64,000 bases of DNA, from NCBI GenBank assembly GCA_910578815.1, contig CAJTSE010000006.1, forward strand, positions 62,001-126,000. Direction: 5' to 3'. Below, one piece after another: positions 17,857 through 25,688 of this stretch. Positions within the stretch are counted from its first letter, which is position 1. Every line of letters starts with the position of its first letter. Made by a program: the position numbers and the translations under genes. The notes beneath the pieces are model-generated. The model did not search any database, was not told where the DNA came from, and saw only the letters and a program-made list of their open reading frames with translations. The stretch comes from an uncultured Acetatifactor sp. Lineage in GTDB: Bacteria; Bacillota; Clostridia; Lachnospirales; Lachnospiraceae.

Positions 17857-19254
17857 GTGAAGGACGAAAGAAGGAAAAAACTTGGAGTAAAAAACATGTT
17901 CTCCGGTAAAAAGGGGCAGGTGTTTTTTCTGATTGTGGCATTAAGTTTATGGCTGACGGCCTGCACCAGCCCATTCCGGCTGATCTCCGGAAATGAACCG
18001 GGGCAGGCCTTCCCGGATAAAGATACAGACACCGGATTTGTGGTAACGGGACCTGACAGTTATGACTCTGCGGATACGGCCATTCTTGTAGGAAGAGATG
18101 GAGAGAAAAATACAGCCACCTTTCTGAATTTGGAGCTAGGAAAGCGATACACTCTTTCTATAGACGGCACAACCGGTTTTTACGATAAATACGGGGAAAG
18201 CATTTCTTTTGATCAGGTGGAGACCGGCGATATTGTAGATGTGACTTTTTTAAAAACAAAAAAGCATCTGACTACTCTGCAGCTGTCTCCTGCAGCCTGG
18301 TCCTATGAGGACGTGGAGCGATATGAAATTCATCCGGTTCGTGGTGAAATCAGCATTGGCTCGGATATTTATAAACTTACGGACAATACACAATACCTGT
18401 CGGAAGGCAGGAGTATGGACAGCATGGACCTGAATGCTTCGGATGTTTTAAGCTTTCAGGGAATTGGCAGTCAGATTTTGAGTGTGCGGGTAGAAAAGGG
18501 GCATGGATACTTAAGGCTTGCAAATGATGAAAACTTCGTGGGTGGATGGATTGAGATTGGCCAGACTCAGATCCGCAGGATTACGGAAGATATGCTGTTG
18601 CTGGTACCGGAGGGAGATTATCAGGTCAATATCAGTAATAAAGGCGGCGGGGGAATCAAAAGTGTCACCATTCATCGAAATCAGGAAACCACTCTGGACA
18701 TTGGAGATCTTGAGATTCCGGAGCCTCAGTATGGAATGGTACTTTTTTCTTTAAATCCTTCTTCCGCTGAGCTGTATATTGACGGAGAAAAGGTAGATCC
18801 CTCCGGTCCGGTGGATTTGATTTACGGTATTCATCAGATGATTGCCAGGGCGGAAGGGTATCAGTCCATTACCCAGTATATCCGGGTCTCTCAGGAATCG
18901 GCGGGAATCAATGTGGTTTTGGAGCCAAATGAATCCGAGGAAGAAGAGGAAAAGGAAAGCTCTTCGTCATCGGGGGATACGCTGACGGATTATTATAAGG
19001 TTTACGTAGATGCTCCGGAGGGAGTGGAAGTGTATGTAGATGGCAATTATGTGGGCATTTCTCCCTGCAGCTTTAAAAAGAATCCGGGAGTTCGTGTGAT
19101 TACGCTGAGGAAAAACTATTTTGAAACCAGAAGTTATACGGTTCAGGTTGATGATGAAGAGAAAGATTTGTCGTTTTCGTTTGCGGATCTGGTATACAGC
19201 GGCACTTCTACGGTCTCAGGGAATTCTGCATCCGGTAATTCCTCATCCCGATAA
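17857..19254 (+). CDS. PEGA-domain lipoprotein
   Basis: 465 residues. The signal ends in the lipobox LTAC, predicting a lipid-anchored surface protein. Two PEGA repeats are visible: GMVLFSLNPSSAELYIDGEK near residue 290 and YKVYVDAPEGVEVYVDGNY near residue 385. They are separated by a Glu/Ser-rich linker and followed by a Ser/Gly tail. PEGA domains are short beta-sandwiches common in surface proteins of sporulating Clostridia; their ligand is usually unknown. The start is GTG at 17857 with GGAGG upstream. Position after the CotS gene suggests an envelope or spore-surface role. Confidence 0.82.
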   Translation: MKDERRKKLGVKNMFSGKKGQVFFLIVALSLWLTACTSPFRLISGNEPGQAFPDKDTDTGFVVTGPDSYDSADTAILVGRDGEKNTATFLNLELGKRYTLSIDGTTGFYDKYGESISFDQVETGDIVDVTFLKTKKHLTTLQLSPAAWSYEDVERYEIHPVRGEISIGSDIYKLTDNTQYLSEGRSMDSMDLNASDVLSFQGIGSQILSVRVEKGHGYLRLANDENFVGGWIEIGQTQIRRITEDMLLLVPEGDYQVNISNKGGGGIKSVTIHRNQETTLDIGDLEIPEPQYGMVLFSLNPSSAELYIDGEKVDPSGPVDLIYGIHQMIARAEGYQSITQYIRVSQESAGINVVLEPNESEEEEEKESSSSSGDTLTDYYKVYVDAPEGVEVYVDGNYVGISPCSFKKNPGVRVITLRKNYFETRSYTVQVDDEEKDLSFSFADLVYSGTSTVSGNSASGNSSSR

Positions 19255-19298
19255 TGCAAAAAAAATGCCGTAAAATCAGTATTATTGCGTAAAATACC

Positions 19299-19327
19299 TT
19301 GACAAACTGTTGGAAATCAGATATAAA
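19299..19327 (+). promoter_or_regulatory. Strong promoter of hup
   Basis: TTGACA (19299-19304), 17 bases, TATAAA (19322-19327). The leader to the HU start is about 65 bases. Confidence 0.85.
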
Positions 19328-19397
19328 TGGTATAGATGTTTTGAGATGGCATCTGAGAACATACAAAAAAGAAAACTCAGTACAGGAGGAGTTCAAT

Positions 19398-19670
19398 ATG
19401 AACAAAACAGAGTTAGTTGCAGCTATGGCTGAACAGGCAGGTGTATCCAAGAAGGATGCAGAAAAGACACTGAAGGCTTTCACCGATGTGGTTGCTGAAG
19501 AGCTGAAGAAGGGTGGCAAGGTTCAGTTGGTTGGATTCGGTACTTTCGAGGTATCTGAGAGAGCAGCCAGAGAGGGCAGAAATCCTCAGACCGGAAAGGC
19601 AATGAAGATTGCAGCTTCCAAGGCGCCTAAGTTTAAAGCTGGTAAGGCTTTAAAGGACATGCTGAACTAA
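19398..19670 (+). CDS. hup: HU family DNA-binding protein
   Basis: 90 residues, the usual length. The sequence from MNKTELVAAMAEQAGVSKKD through VQLVGFGTFEV to REGRNPQTGKAMKI, the DNA-binding arm with its conserved RNPQTG turn, is HU throughout. It bends and compacts DNA as a homodimer. AGGAGG precedes the ATG at 19398; an upstream in-frame extension has no ribosome site. It has a near-consensus promoter and its own terminator, consistent with abundant expression. It opens the conserved hup-yabO-yabP-yabQ-divIC-spoIIE order. Confidence 0.97.
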   Translation: MNKTELVAAMAEQAGVSKKDAEKTLKAFTDVVAEELKKGGKVQLVGFGTFEVSERAAREGRNPQTGKAMKIAASKAPKFKAGKALKDMLN

Positions 19671-19689
19671 GCCCAGCGTTTGATTACAG

Positions 19690-19727
19690 CGGAGAACCTT
19701 TTCGGAAGGGTTCTCCGTTTTCATTTT
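19690..19727 (+). terminator. Intrinsic terminator of hup
   Basis: Arms 19690-19698 and 19709-19717 (CGGAGAACC with GGTTCTCCG) are followed by TTTTCATTTT. Confidence 0.88.
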
Positions 19728-19835
19728 GCCCAGGCCTGCAAATGGAAGTATGCTGCGAAAACAGCATGTGGGCCGCGCGGCGAGCAGAGGAAGTCATCTT
19801 CCCTGCTCGATTTTGCACTTTCATAAGGAGGAAGT

Positions 19836-20075
19836 ATGAGACTTGATAAATATTTAAAGGTATCGCGTTTGATTAAGCGGCGCACCGTAGCAAACGAAGC
19901 CTGTGACAGCGGCAGGGTTATGATTAATGATAAGCCTGCAAAGGCGTCAGCAAATGTGAAAGAAGGAGACATTATTACCATCAGCTTCGGCAATAAGGAG
20001 GTGAAGGTAGAAGTTCTGGATGTACAGGAAACGGTAAAAAAAGAAGAGGCAAAAGAACTTTTCAAGTACATTTAG
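19836..20075 (+). CDS. rqcP: S4-domain RNA-binding protein RqcP/YabO
   Basis: 79 residues, nearly all an S4 domain (MRLDKYLKVSRLIKRRTVAN, then SGRVMINDKPAKASANVKEG). In Bacillus the orthologue RqcP works with RqcH on 50S subunits during alanine tailing of stalled nascent chains. AAGGAGGAAGT precedes the ATG. It heads the sporulation/division cluster and lies 59 bases before yabP. Confidence 0.9.
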   Translation: MRLDKYLKVSRLIKRRTVANEACDSGRVMINDKPAKASANVKEGDIITISFGNKEVKVEVLDVQETVKKEEAKELFKYI

Positions 20076-20134
20076 TGCATGAACTGATGAAGATCTGCAT
20101 AGGCTTTTAAAAAAGGAATCCAAACGGAGGGCTT

Positions 20135-20422
20135 ATGGAGGATTTAAGCAGCAGCACACGAATGCACAGGATGACTATGACAAACCGGAAAAACTGCACC
20201 ATAAACGGTGTAAATGACGTACTTTCCTTTGACATCCATGAAATTCTTCTGGAGACCGAACAGGGAATGCTGATGATAAAGGGAGACGATCTGCATGTAA
20301 GCAGACTTACTTTGGAAAAGGGCGAGGTAGACATAGACGGCAGAATAGACAGCTTTACTTACTCCGACGCTGCGGGAAGCGGACATAAGGGCGAATCTCT
20401 GTTGAGTAAGCTGTTCCGGTAA
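20135..20422 (+). CDS. yabP: Sporulation protein YabP
   Basis: 95 residues. The pattern RKNCTINGVNDVLSFDIHEI, then ETEQGMLMIKGDDLHV and LEKGEVDIDGRIDSF, is the YabP/YqfC family, small beta-rich proteins made in sporulation whose biochemical role is unresolved. The start codon follows CGGAGGGCTT. The yabQ start is five bases beyond the stop, so the two are probably co-translated. Confidence 0.92.
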   Translation: MEDLSSSTRMHRMTMTNRKNCTINGVNDVLSFDIHEILLETEQGMLMIKGDDLHVSRLTLEKGEVDIDGRIDSFTYSDAAGSGHKGESLLSKLFR

Positions 20423-20427
20423 TCTTT

Positions 20428-20895
20428 ATGGTAAATGAAAACCAGTTTCTTTTTCATGCCCTGTTAATGGGCATTTTTATTACATTTGTCTATGATGTCA
20501 TCAGGATATGCCGCAGAGTGGTTCCTCACAATTCCTTTTTTGTATCGCTGGAGGATCTGGGATTTTGGATTTATTGCGGGGGCTCGGTCTTTATGCTCAT
20601 GTATCACGAGAGCAATGGGGAGCTGCGCTGGTTCGCCGTATTTGGAGCGATCGGGGGAATGCTGCTGTACAAAAAGCTTGTCAGCCCGCTGTTTGTAAAG
20701 TATGTGTCTTTTGTGCTGTCTAAAATGCTGGAGGGGTTGGGAAAGGTATTGGGGTGGCTGTTTCATCCTCTAAAGGTACTTTTGCGCAAGACCAGCAGAG
20801 GTACATACAGAATTGGCCGGAGCTTCCGGCGTGCATTAAAAAATAAGTTGACGTATTTTCTGAAAATGCTTAAAATAGGATTAAAGGGTAAATAA
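20428..20895 (+). CDS. yabQ: Spore cortex biosynthesis protein YabQ
   Basis: 155 residues. Three hydrophobic segments (FLFHALLMGIFITFVYDVI, LEDLGFWIYCGGSVFMLMY, WFAVFGAIGGMLLYKKL) match YabQ, a membrane protein needed for cortex formation in Bacillus. The C-terminal 60 residues are very basic and probably cytoplasmic. It sits directly between yabP and divIC, as in most spore formers. Confidence 0.92.
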   Translation: MVNENQFLFHALLMGIFITFVYDVIRICRRVVPHNSFFVSLEDLGFWIYCGGSVFMLMYHESNGELRWFAVFGAIGGMLLYKKLVSPLFVKYVSFVLSKMLEGLGKVLGWLFHPLKVLLRKTSRGTYRIGRSFRRALKNKLTYFLKMLKIGLKGK

Positions 20896-20913
20896 ATACC
20901 GGAAGGGGGGCTT

Positions 20914-21225
20914 ATGGCAAGAACGAGGCGCAGAGTTGCTTACCGCAGGAAAAATCAAAATCGCTTTAGTATGTTTTTGGTATCGCTGGTAGTGTTGCTG
21001 ATTTTGGCAGCAGTTGCCTGGCAGAGCGTAGGTCTGCGGCAGAAGATCAGCGCCAAGGCCCAGGAGAAACAATTACTGGAACAACAGATTGCCGATGAGG
21101 AAACCCGCTCCCAGGAGATTGATGAGTTTGGGAAACGAATTCAAACCAAGGGTTATATTGAAGATATAGCAAGGGAAAAATTGGGACTGGTTTATGAAGG
21201 TGAGATTTTGTTTAAAGAGGAATAA
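20914..21225 (+). CDS. divIC: Septum formation initiator DivIC/FtsB
   Basis: 103 residues: a basic N-terminus, one membrane segment (MFLVSLVVLLILAAVAW) and a coiled coil (KISAKAQEKQLLEQQIADEE), the standard bitopic DivIC layout. The C-terminus IEDIAREKLGLVYEGEILF is the conserved post-coil region. It forms part of the divisome with FtsL and DivIB. GGAAGGGGGG lies before the ATG. A terminator follows directly. Confidence 0.92.
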   Translation: MARTRRRVAYRRKNQNRFSMFLVSLVVLLILAAVAWQSVGLRQKISAKAQEKQLLEQQIADEETRSQEIDEFGKRIQTKGYIEDIAREKLGLVYEGEILFKEE

Positions 21226-21226
21226 A

Positions 21227-21256
21227 AGCAGGAGCCAAAAGGCTGCTGCTTTTTTT
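21227..21256 (+). terminator. Intrinsic terminator of divIC
   Basis: Arms 21227-21236 and 21241-21250 pair with one mismatch around AAAA and are followed by six T. It separates spoIIE from the upstream operon. Confidence 0.82.
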
Positions 21257-21320
21257 GTCGCAAAAATTTAAGCCTGTTCTGCCCGGTTTTGACAAAAAAA
21301 GCAAAGAAGGGATTTTATAC
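21256..21320 (+). promoter_or_regulatory. Candidate Spo0A-controlled promoter of spoIIE
   Basis: TTGACA (21289-21294) and TTATAC (21315-21320) are 20 bases apart, an unusually long spacing. Bacillus spoIIE and spoIIG promoters, which need Spo0A, also have long spacing. Sequences close to the 0A box TGTCGAA are present: TGTCGCA at 21256-21262, and TTTTGTCAAAA on the minus strand at 21287-21297, overlapping the -35. Spo0A binding is inferred. Confidence 0.5.
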
Positions 21321-21364
21321 TTTGCGTTGCAATTCAAGAATGCCAGATAATGATTGACTGGTAT

Positions 21365-21494
21365 GTGTGCTTAAAGCGGGCATGGGGTGAAAGGTTGAAG
21401 GAAATTCATTTCAACCTTCCTGATTTGAGTGCGTGCTTAAAGACGCAGATAGGAGCGAGATTGAAAATTATCATTTTCAATCTCGGAATTTGTG
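21365..21494 (+). repeat. Two tandem hairpin units in the spoIIE leader
   Basis: Unit 1 (21365-21429) and unit 2 (21431-21494) each begin with a G-Y-GTGCTTAAAG motif, carry a hairpin in the middle, and end in ATTTG-G. The hairpin arms differ in sequence but keep pairing: AAGGTTGAA/TTCAACCTT (21391-21399, 21410-21418) and a 13-base stem (21456-21468, 21473-21485). A small GACGC-TGC-GCGTC hairpin follows at 21494-21506. They would lie in the 5' untranslated RNA of spoIIE. Confidence 0.55.
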
Positions 21495-21558
21495 ACGCTG
21501 CGCGTCCCAAAGTTCCCACAGATTTAGATGCCGCTTGCGCGGCGGAATGAGAGGAAAC

Positions 21559-22749
21559 ATGAAAACAGTTGAAAATGAGCTTCGAACGGCACAGGTTTCG
21601 GAATTTTGCCGAAGAAAACTAATTCATTATGCAGACAGCTTTTACGAGCTGGCAAGAAGTTATGAGGGGGATTTTTCGCCTGGTACGGCGGACAGGCAGG
21701 AAATTCTTTCCCAGAGAAGACTGTGGGAAAATCGCCAGATCCTAAAGGGCCATCTGCACGAAATGGCAAAGATTATGACTGATGTGGCCTGCGAGGTGCT
21801 TTGCTACCGGCCTATGGAAGAGAAAAAAAAGCGTCTGATTATTCATGCCATGAAGGATGAGGGAATCCGGGTGGATGATTTATGCTACATGACAGGGGAC
21901 GACGGGCGGGAGGCGATTGTACTCACCATGAGTACGGACAGGCGGACAGGCATTTCTGCGGAGGAAGCGGCGGATATGATTTCCGTTCTGCTGAACAGGA
22001 GGCTGCAGCTTTCCCTGACAAGTCCTTATATGGTGGAAAAGGAGCCTCACAGCTATATGCTGGAGCAGGAGGCGCGGTTTGTGGCACTGACAGGATTTGC
22101 ACGGGTGACGGAAGAAGATGAGACTGTTTCAGGAGATAATTATGCGGTGCTGGAGGCGGAGAGAGGAAAGCTAACGGTGATGATCTCCGACGGTACGGGT
22201 TCCGGAGAGCAGGCTGCAGGAGACAGCGGCCGGGCGCTGGATTTGATGGAAAAGCTATTGGAGGCAGGATACGGCACGGAGGCGGCTGTGGAGATGGTAA
22301 ATACGGCTTTTTTTGCAACGGGTGAGGACAGAAATCATCCTACGCTGGACCTTTGCAGTCTGAATCTTTACAGCGGAGCCTGCGAGTTTAGAAAAGTGGG
22401 TGCTGCTGCTTCGTTCTTAAAACGGGAGACAGGAGTGGAGCAGTTGGCAGAAGGAAATCTTCCTTTGGGAGTCTTTCAGCAGGTAAACGTCCGGCCCATC
22501 TCGAAAAGCCTGAAGGATGGGGACTACCTGTTCCTAATGTCGGACGGGGTGATAGATGCCTTCAGCGAGCAGGGCTATGAGGGGGCGGTGTGCAGGGCCA
22601 TTGGAGAGATGCGGGAGCAGAATCCCGGTGAGCTGGCGGAAAAGCTGCTGCGGCTGGCGCTGATTGCTGCAGGAGGCAGGGTGCGGGACGACATGACCAT
22701 CGCGGTGATCGGAGTCTGGGAAAACAGCGCCGGGCAGGGGGAATGCTAA
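21559..22749 (+). CDS. spoIIE: SpoIIE-type PP2C phosphatase lacking the membrane domain
   Basis: 396 residues. The C-terminal half is the SpoIIE phosphatase: SGDNYAVLE, VMISDGTGSGEQA, LFLMSDGVIDA and RDDMTIAVIGVWE supply the metal-binding aspartates. SpoIIE dephosphorylates SpoIIAA to release sigma-F in the forespore. Bacillus SpoIIE has about 827 residues with ten membrane segments at its N-terminus. Here the frame begins in the central region (SEFCRRKLIHYADSFYELAR) with GAGAGGAAAC before the ATG, so this form would be soluble. It lies directly after divIC, its usual place, so I call it the real spoIIE rather than a paralogue. Confidence 0.85.
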   Translation: MKTVENELRTAQVSEFCRRKLIHYADSFYELARSYEGDFSPGTADRQEILSQRRLWENRQILKGHLHEMAKIMTDVACEVLCYRPMEEKKKRLIIHAMKDEGIRVDDLCYMTGDDGREAIVLTMSTDRRTGISAEEAADMISVLLNRRLQLSLTSPYMVEKEPHSYMLEQEARFVALTGFARVTEEDETVSGDNYAVLEAERGKLTVMISDGTGSGEQAAGDSGRALDLMEKLLEAGYGTEAAVEMVNTAFFATGEDRNHPTLDLCSLNLYSGACEFRKVGAAASFLKRETGVEQLAEGNLPLGVFQQVNVRPISKSLKDGDYLFLMSDGVIDAFSEQGYEGAVCRAIGEMREQNPGELAEKLLRLALIAAGGRVRDDMTIAVIGVWENSAGQGEC

Positions 22750-22753
22750 ATGC

Positions 22754-22782
22754 TTGACAGGTATACGATAGCCTGGTATACT
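22754..22782 (+). promoter_or_regulatory. Promoter of cassette A
   Basis: TTGACA (22754-22759), exactly 17 bases, TATACT (22777-22782), starting five bases after the spoIIE stop. A diverged copy lies at 28000-28028 in front of cassette B. Confidence 0.82.
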
Positions 22783-22828
22783 CAAAATAGCTGATCGGCA
22801 TATAAATAAACGAAGGAGTGTTATTGTA

Positions 22829-23242
22829 TTGAAAAAAAGCAAACCAAAAATAATTATTTCAATAATGGCGTTATTTGTTCTGACTTCATCTATAGTGGTT
22901 TCTGCGCAGAGTTATTCTGATAAATACGTTTATGGAGACCGATTTACAGTTATTGTGGATGGAACGACTGACAATTCGGGTAATTTTGTAACGGTTACGC
23001 TGACGGAGATCCGAAAGGCTGACGGGGACGCATCCAACTATGCAAAAGTAAGAGCAAAGATTTATGATTCTAATAACGACCGGATTTCGGTTGGAAGTGA
23101 CGTTGAAGTTGTTAAGCAAAAGACAACGACAATTCTATTGACATATATGTATGCAAGCGGAACTCGAATGAAATTATTGATGAAAGGTAACAATTCATCC
23201 TTGGATTGTATTGTGGATTTTGCGGCGTCCATTTCGCAATAG
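22829..23242 (+). CDS. Small secreted protein A1 (island family)
   Basis: 137 residues starting at TTG, with AAGGAG ten bases upstream. Residues 1-26 are a clear Sec signal (KIIISIMALFVLTSSIVVSA, likely cleavage near AQS). The mature part of about 110 residues is beta-rich and polar with a single Cys. The elements YAKVRAKIYDSNNDRIS and KLLMKGNNSSLDCIVDF align with FKKVQARLVNYAGDLVS and LELRGNSNAAAEAVINY of the secreted proteins at 28259 and 29545, so the three are one family. I do not recognise the family. A strong promoter precedes the gene and a long hairpin separates it from the permease genes. Confidence 0.8.
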   Translation: MKKSKPKIIISIMALFVLTSSIVVSAQSYSDKYVYGDRFTVIVDGTTDNSGNFVTVTLTEIRKADGDASNYAKVRAKIYDSNNDRISVGSDVEVVKQKTTTILLTYMYASGTRMKLLMKGNNSSLDCIVDFAASISQ

Positions 23243-23248
23243 TCGAGA

Positions 23249-23288
23249 ATAAGGTCGGTATTGGTATGTATACCAATACCGACCTTAT
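23249..23288. repeat. Long perfect hairpin between A1 and permease genes
   Basis: 17-base perfect arms (23249-23265 and 23272-23288) enclose the loop ATGTAT. No T-run follows on the plus strand, so it is more likely an mRNA processing, stabilising or partial-readthrough element that sets A1 above the transporter genes in expression. Confidence 0.7.
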
Positions 23289-23313
23289 GATGAAAAATAC
23301 AAAAGGGGCTTCA

Positions 23314-24183
23314 ATGAAAGAATACATAAATGCAATCAGTATGCAAATGCGTCTGATGATAAACAAAAAAGAATTCCAAATAACATATATCATTAATGCA
23401 GGGTATGTGTTGTTGACATACTTATATTATGTAATTTACTATTGGGGGGATGATGTGTCTACAGTATCTTCTTCCAGTGCGGTATTTTCTTTATTATCCA
23501 AAAGCGTATTTTTTGATCTGTATATCAGCATAGTGCCGTTTCTTGTGGTACTTCCCTTTGCCATGTCTTTTGTGGATGACAAAAAAAATAATATTTTGCC
23601 GGGTTTGCAGGTAAGAAGCGGAGTCAAGGCTTATTATATTTCAAAAGCAGTTGCTTGTTTTCTGGGAGGGTTTTTTTCTTTTTTTATACCGATGATGATC
23701 GGAATGCTTTTAAATGTTTTGACTTTTCCTGGAAGCGGGATCACATTTCTCGGAGACTATTTTGATATGAATTTTGACGCGGCGGTGACGGGAGCGGATG
23801 TACTGATTAGGACAAGGTGGGCCGGTCTCTGGTTTCCACGTTTGTTTATCAGTTCGCCGGACGGATACAATATTCTTTTTTGCACATTTTTTTCCATTGC
23901 CATGGGAATCAGCAGCACCTTTCTTTACATTGTTTCTTTTTTTATAAAGCGTCAGAAGCTGTTGCTGATGCTGCCCTTCTTTTTGATTGTCTCAGTGCTT
24001 AATATTATGGACGAATTTAATATGGAGCATCCGCCATATGTATGCTTCAAGGTAATGCAGTATATAACGGTAAATGCAATGTATGGAAAAGATCCTTTGT
24101 ATATATATTTTTTCTTATTATTAATGATATTGGTAAGCGTTTTCGGAATAAACAGGCAGATACAAAGAGATCAGCTTGATTAG
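23314..24183 (+). CDS. ABC-2-type permease, cassette A (first)
   Basis: 289 residues with six hydrophobic segments, including AGYVLLTYLYYVIYY, FDLYISIVPFLVVLPFA and FLGGFFSFFIPMMIGMLLNV. The layout is that of ABC-2/LanE-LanG-type permeases, with a large loop between segments 3 and 4. The start MKEYINAISM at 23314 follows AAAAGGGGC; the longer frame includes the hairpin and is unlikely. It is paired with the permease at 24194 and the ATPase at 25004. Its counterpart in cassette B is at 29966 (similar FTLPFLLEIFLNCVSFP segment). Confidence 0.75.
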   Translation: MKEYINAISMQMRLMINKKEFQITYIINAGYVLLTYLYYVIYYWGDDVSTVSSSSAVFSLLSKSVFFDLYISIVPFLVVLPFAMSFVDDKKNNILPGLQVRSGVKAYYISKAVACFLGGFFSFFIPMMIGMLLNVLTFPGSGITFLGDYFDMNFDAAVTGADVLIRTRWAGLWFPRLFISSPDGYNILFCTFFSIAMGISSTFLYIVSFFIKRQKLLLMLPFFLIVSVLNIMDEFNMEHPPYVCFKVMQYITVNAMYGKDPLYIYFFLLLMILVSVFGINRQIQRDQLD

Positions 24184-24193
24184 GGATGACGGC

Positions 24194-24940
24194 ATGATAA
24201 AGCGTAGAGACCTTCTAAAGATTTTGCCCATTATTTTTATAACATTATATCGAAGGTATAATCTGTTATTATCAGGAATGGGAAGAACATTGCCGATTGC
24301 CGAATTATTTTTACAAAATATTTTTTCAGGAAATCCCTCCAGAAAAGAAACAAAAGTAGTCATGGTGCTGTTTGGCATGATGGAAATTGTGGTATTTAAT
24401 CTGCTGTACGGCTCTCTGATTTATCGTGATCTATATGAAAGCAGTGCGTATATATTTGTAAGGCAAAAAAGCAGAAGACGGTGGTTTGCCGGGAAGTCGC
24501 TGGAACTTTTGGCATACAGCGCAGTTTATAATTTATTATTTATCGGAATCACTTTTGGTCTGTGTGTTTGGCGTTCCGATCAGAGATTGGATGCTGTGGC
24601 TGTCAAAATTGTGATACTGACGTATATTCTGGCTACGTTGTTTACATTTTGGACCACACTGCTAATTAATTTGACGGCTATTTTGGCAGGAGCGGCAATG
24701 TCCTTTGTTATTAATTATGTTGTGCTATCGCTTTTGTCACTATTTGCGGTCGGGTTTGAGACAATATCTATTGTAAATAAATTTCCGCTTTTATTAAAAT
24801 TAAATCCCGTTGCCAATGTAACGATCAACTGGAAATGTGATATGGAAAGCGCCGCGCTGTCGGTTATGTACTTTGTCGTACTATGTGTGTTGACCTGCAT
24901 GGGCGGCAGTATGGTAATTGCGCATAAAGATATAGTCTGA
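24194..24940 (+). CDS. ABC-2-type permease, cassette A (second)
   Basis: 248 residues, about six membrane segments (for example VVMVLFGMMEIVVFNLLYG, LTYILATLFTFWTTLLINL, SVMYFVVLCVLTCMGGSMV). The motif YRDLYESSAYIFVRQKSRRRW resembles YRHFCTASIYVFSRYPRRVKW in the cassette B protein at 30811, so the two correspond. The start is ATG 24194 with AGGG eight bases upstream; it begins ten bases after the first permease stops. It presumably forms a heterodimeric membrane channel with that protein. Confidence 0.72.
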   Translation: MIKRRDLLKILPIIFITLYRRYNLLLSGMGRTLPIAELFLQNIFSGNPSRKETKVVMVLFGMMEIVVFNLLYGSLIYRDLYESSAYIFVRQKSRRRWFAGKSLELLAYSAVYNLLFIGITFGLCVWRSDQRLDAVAVKIVILTYILATLFTFWTTLLINLTAILAGAAMSFVINYVVLSLLSLFAVGFETISIVNKFPLLLKLNPVANVTINWKCDMESAALSVMYFVVLCVLTCMGGSMVIAHKDIV

Positions 24941-25003
24941 AATGATAACTGTTTATGAAAATTTTGCCAATATAATCGAAAGCATAATGGACGGGAATAT
25001 GTT

Positions 25004-25636
25004 ATGAAAATAGAAATAAGGGATTTGTGTAAAGAGTTCAAGAAAAACACAGTGCTTGATCATGTGAATCTGCAAATGGAAGATGGAAAAATATATGGTA
25101 TTGTGGGAAGAAACGGTTCTGGAAAGACAATGCTGTTCAGGTGTCTGGCCGGACTGGTCAAGCCAACTTCCGGGGAAATTATTTTTGATGGCAAGATACT
25201 ATTTCGAGACATTTTTGCACCTCCGAATATGGGGGTTGTGATAGAAAATATGGGGCTGTACCCAGATTTTACGGGATTTGATAATTTGAAATATTTATCG
25301 AGGATTAAAAAAATAATATCCGACGAAGAAATACGGGCAGCGATTGCGCGAGTGGGGCTTAATCCTCAGGACAAACGTAAAATCAGGAAATATTCGTTGG
25401 GAATGCGGCAAAGAATTGTTTTGGCTCAAGCGTTTATGGAAAAACAGGACATTATAGTACTGGACGAGCCTACAAACGGGTTGGATGAAGAAGGAATCAG
25501 GCTGATCCGCGGAATATTGAAAGAAGAGGCGGACCGGGGGGCGGTGGTCGTAATTGCCAGTCATAATAAGGAGGATATAGAATATTTATGCGACAAGGTA
25601 TTCCACATGTCGAGGGGGTGTCTGGAGGAAGGGTGA
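25004..25636 (+). CDS. ABC transporter ATP-binding protein, cassette A
   Basis: 210 residues, a minimal nucleotide-binding domain: Walker A GRNGSGKT, Q-loop region replaced by VVIENMGLYPDFTG, signature YSLGMRQRIVLAQAF, Walker B IIVLDEPTNGLD and switch His in IASHNKED. It lacks any C-terminal extension. The length and form match ATPases of LanF-type immunity or export systems. The cassette B ATPase at 31633 is clearly its paralogue (shared GRNGSGKTMLFR and YSLGM motifs). It would power the two permeases just upstream. Confidence 0.9.
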   Translation: MKIEIRDLCKEFKKNTVLDHVNLQMEDGKIYGIVGRNGSGKTMLFRCLAGLVKPTSGEIIFDGKILFRDIFAPPNMGVVIENMGLYPDFTGFDNLKYLSRIKKIISDEEIRAAIARVGLNPQDKRKIRKYSLGMRQRIVLAQAFMEKQDIIVLDEPTNGLDEEGIRLIRGILKEEADRGAVVVIASHNKEDIEYLCDKVFHMSRGCLEEG

Positions 25637-25688
25637 CTGCTTTTAAGACTGACAGGCATATGTGCGGAAAATGTGAAGGAGTATGCAA

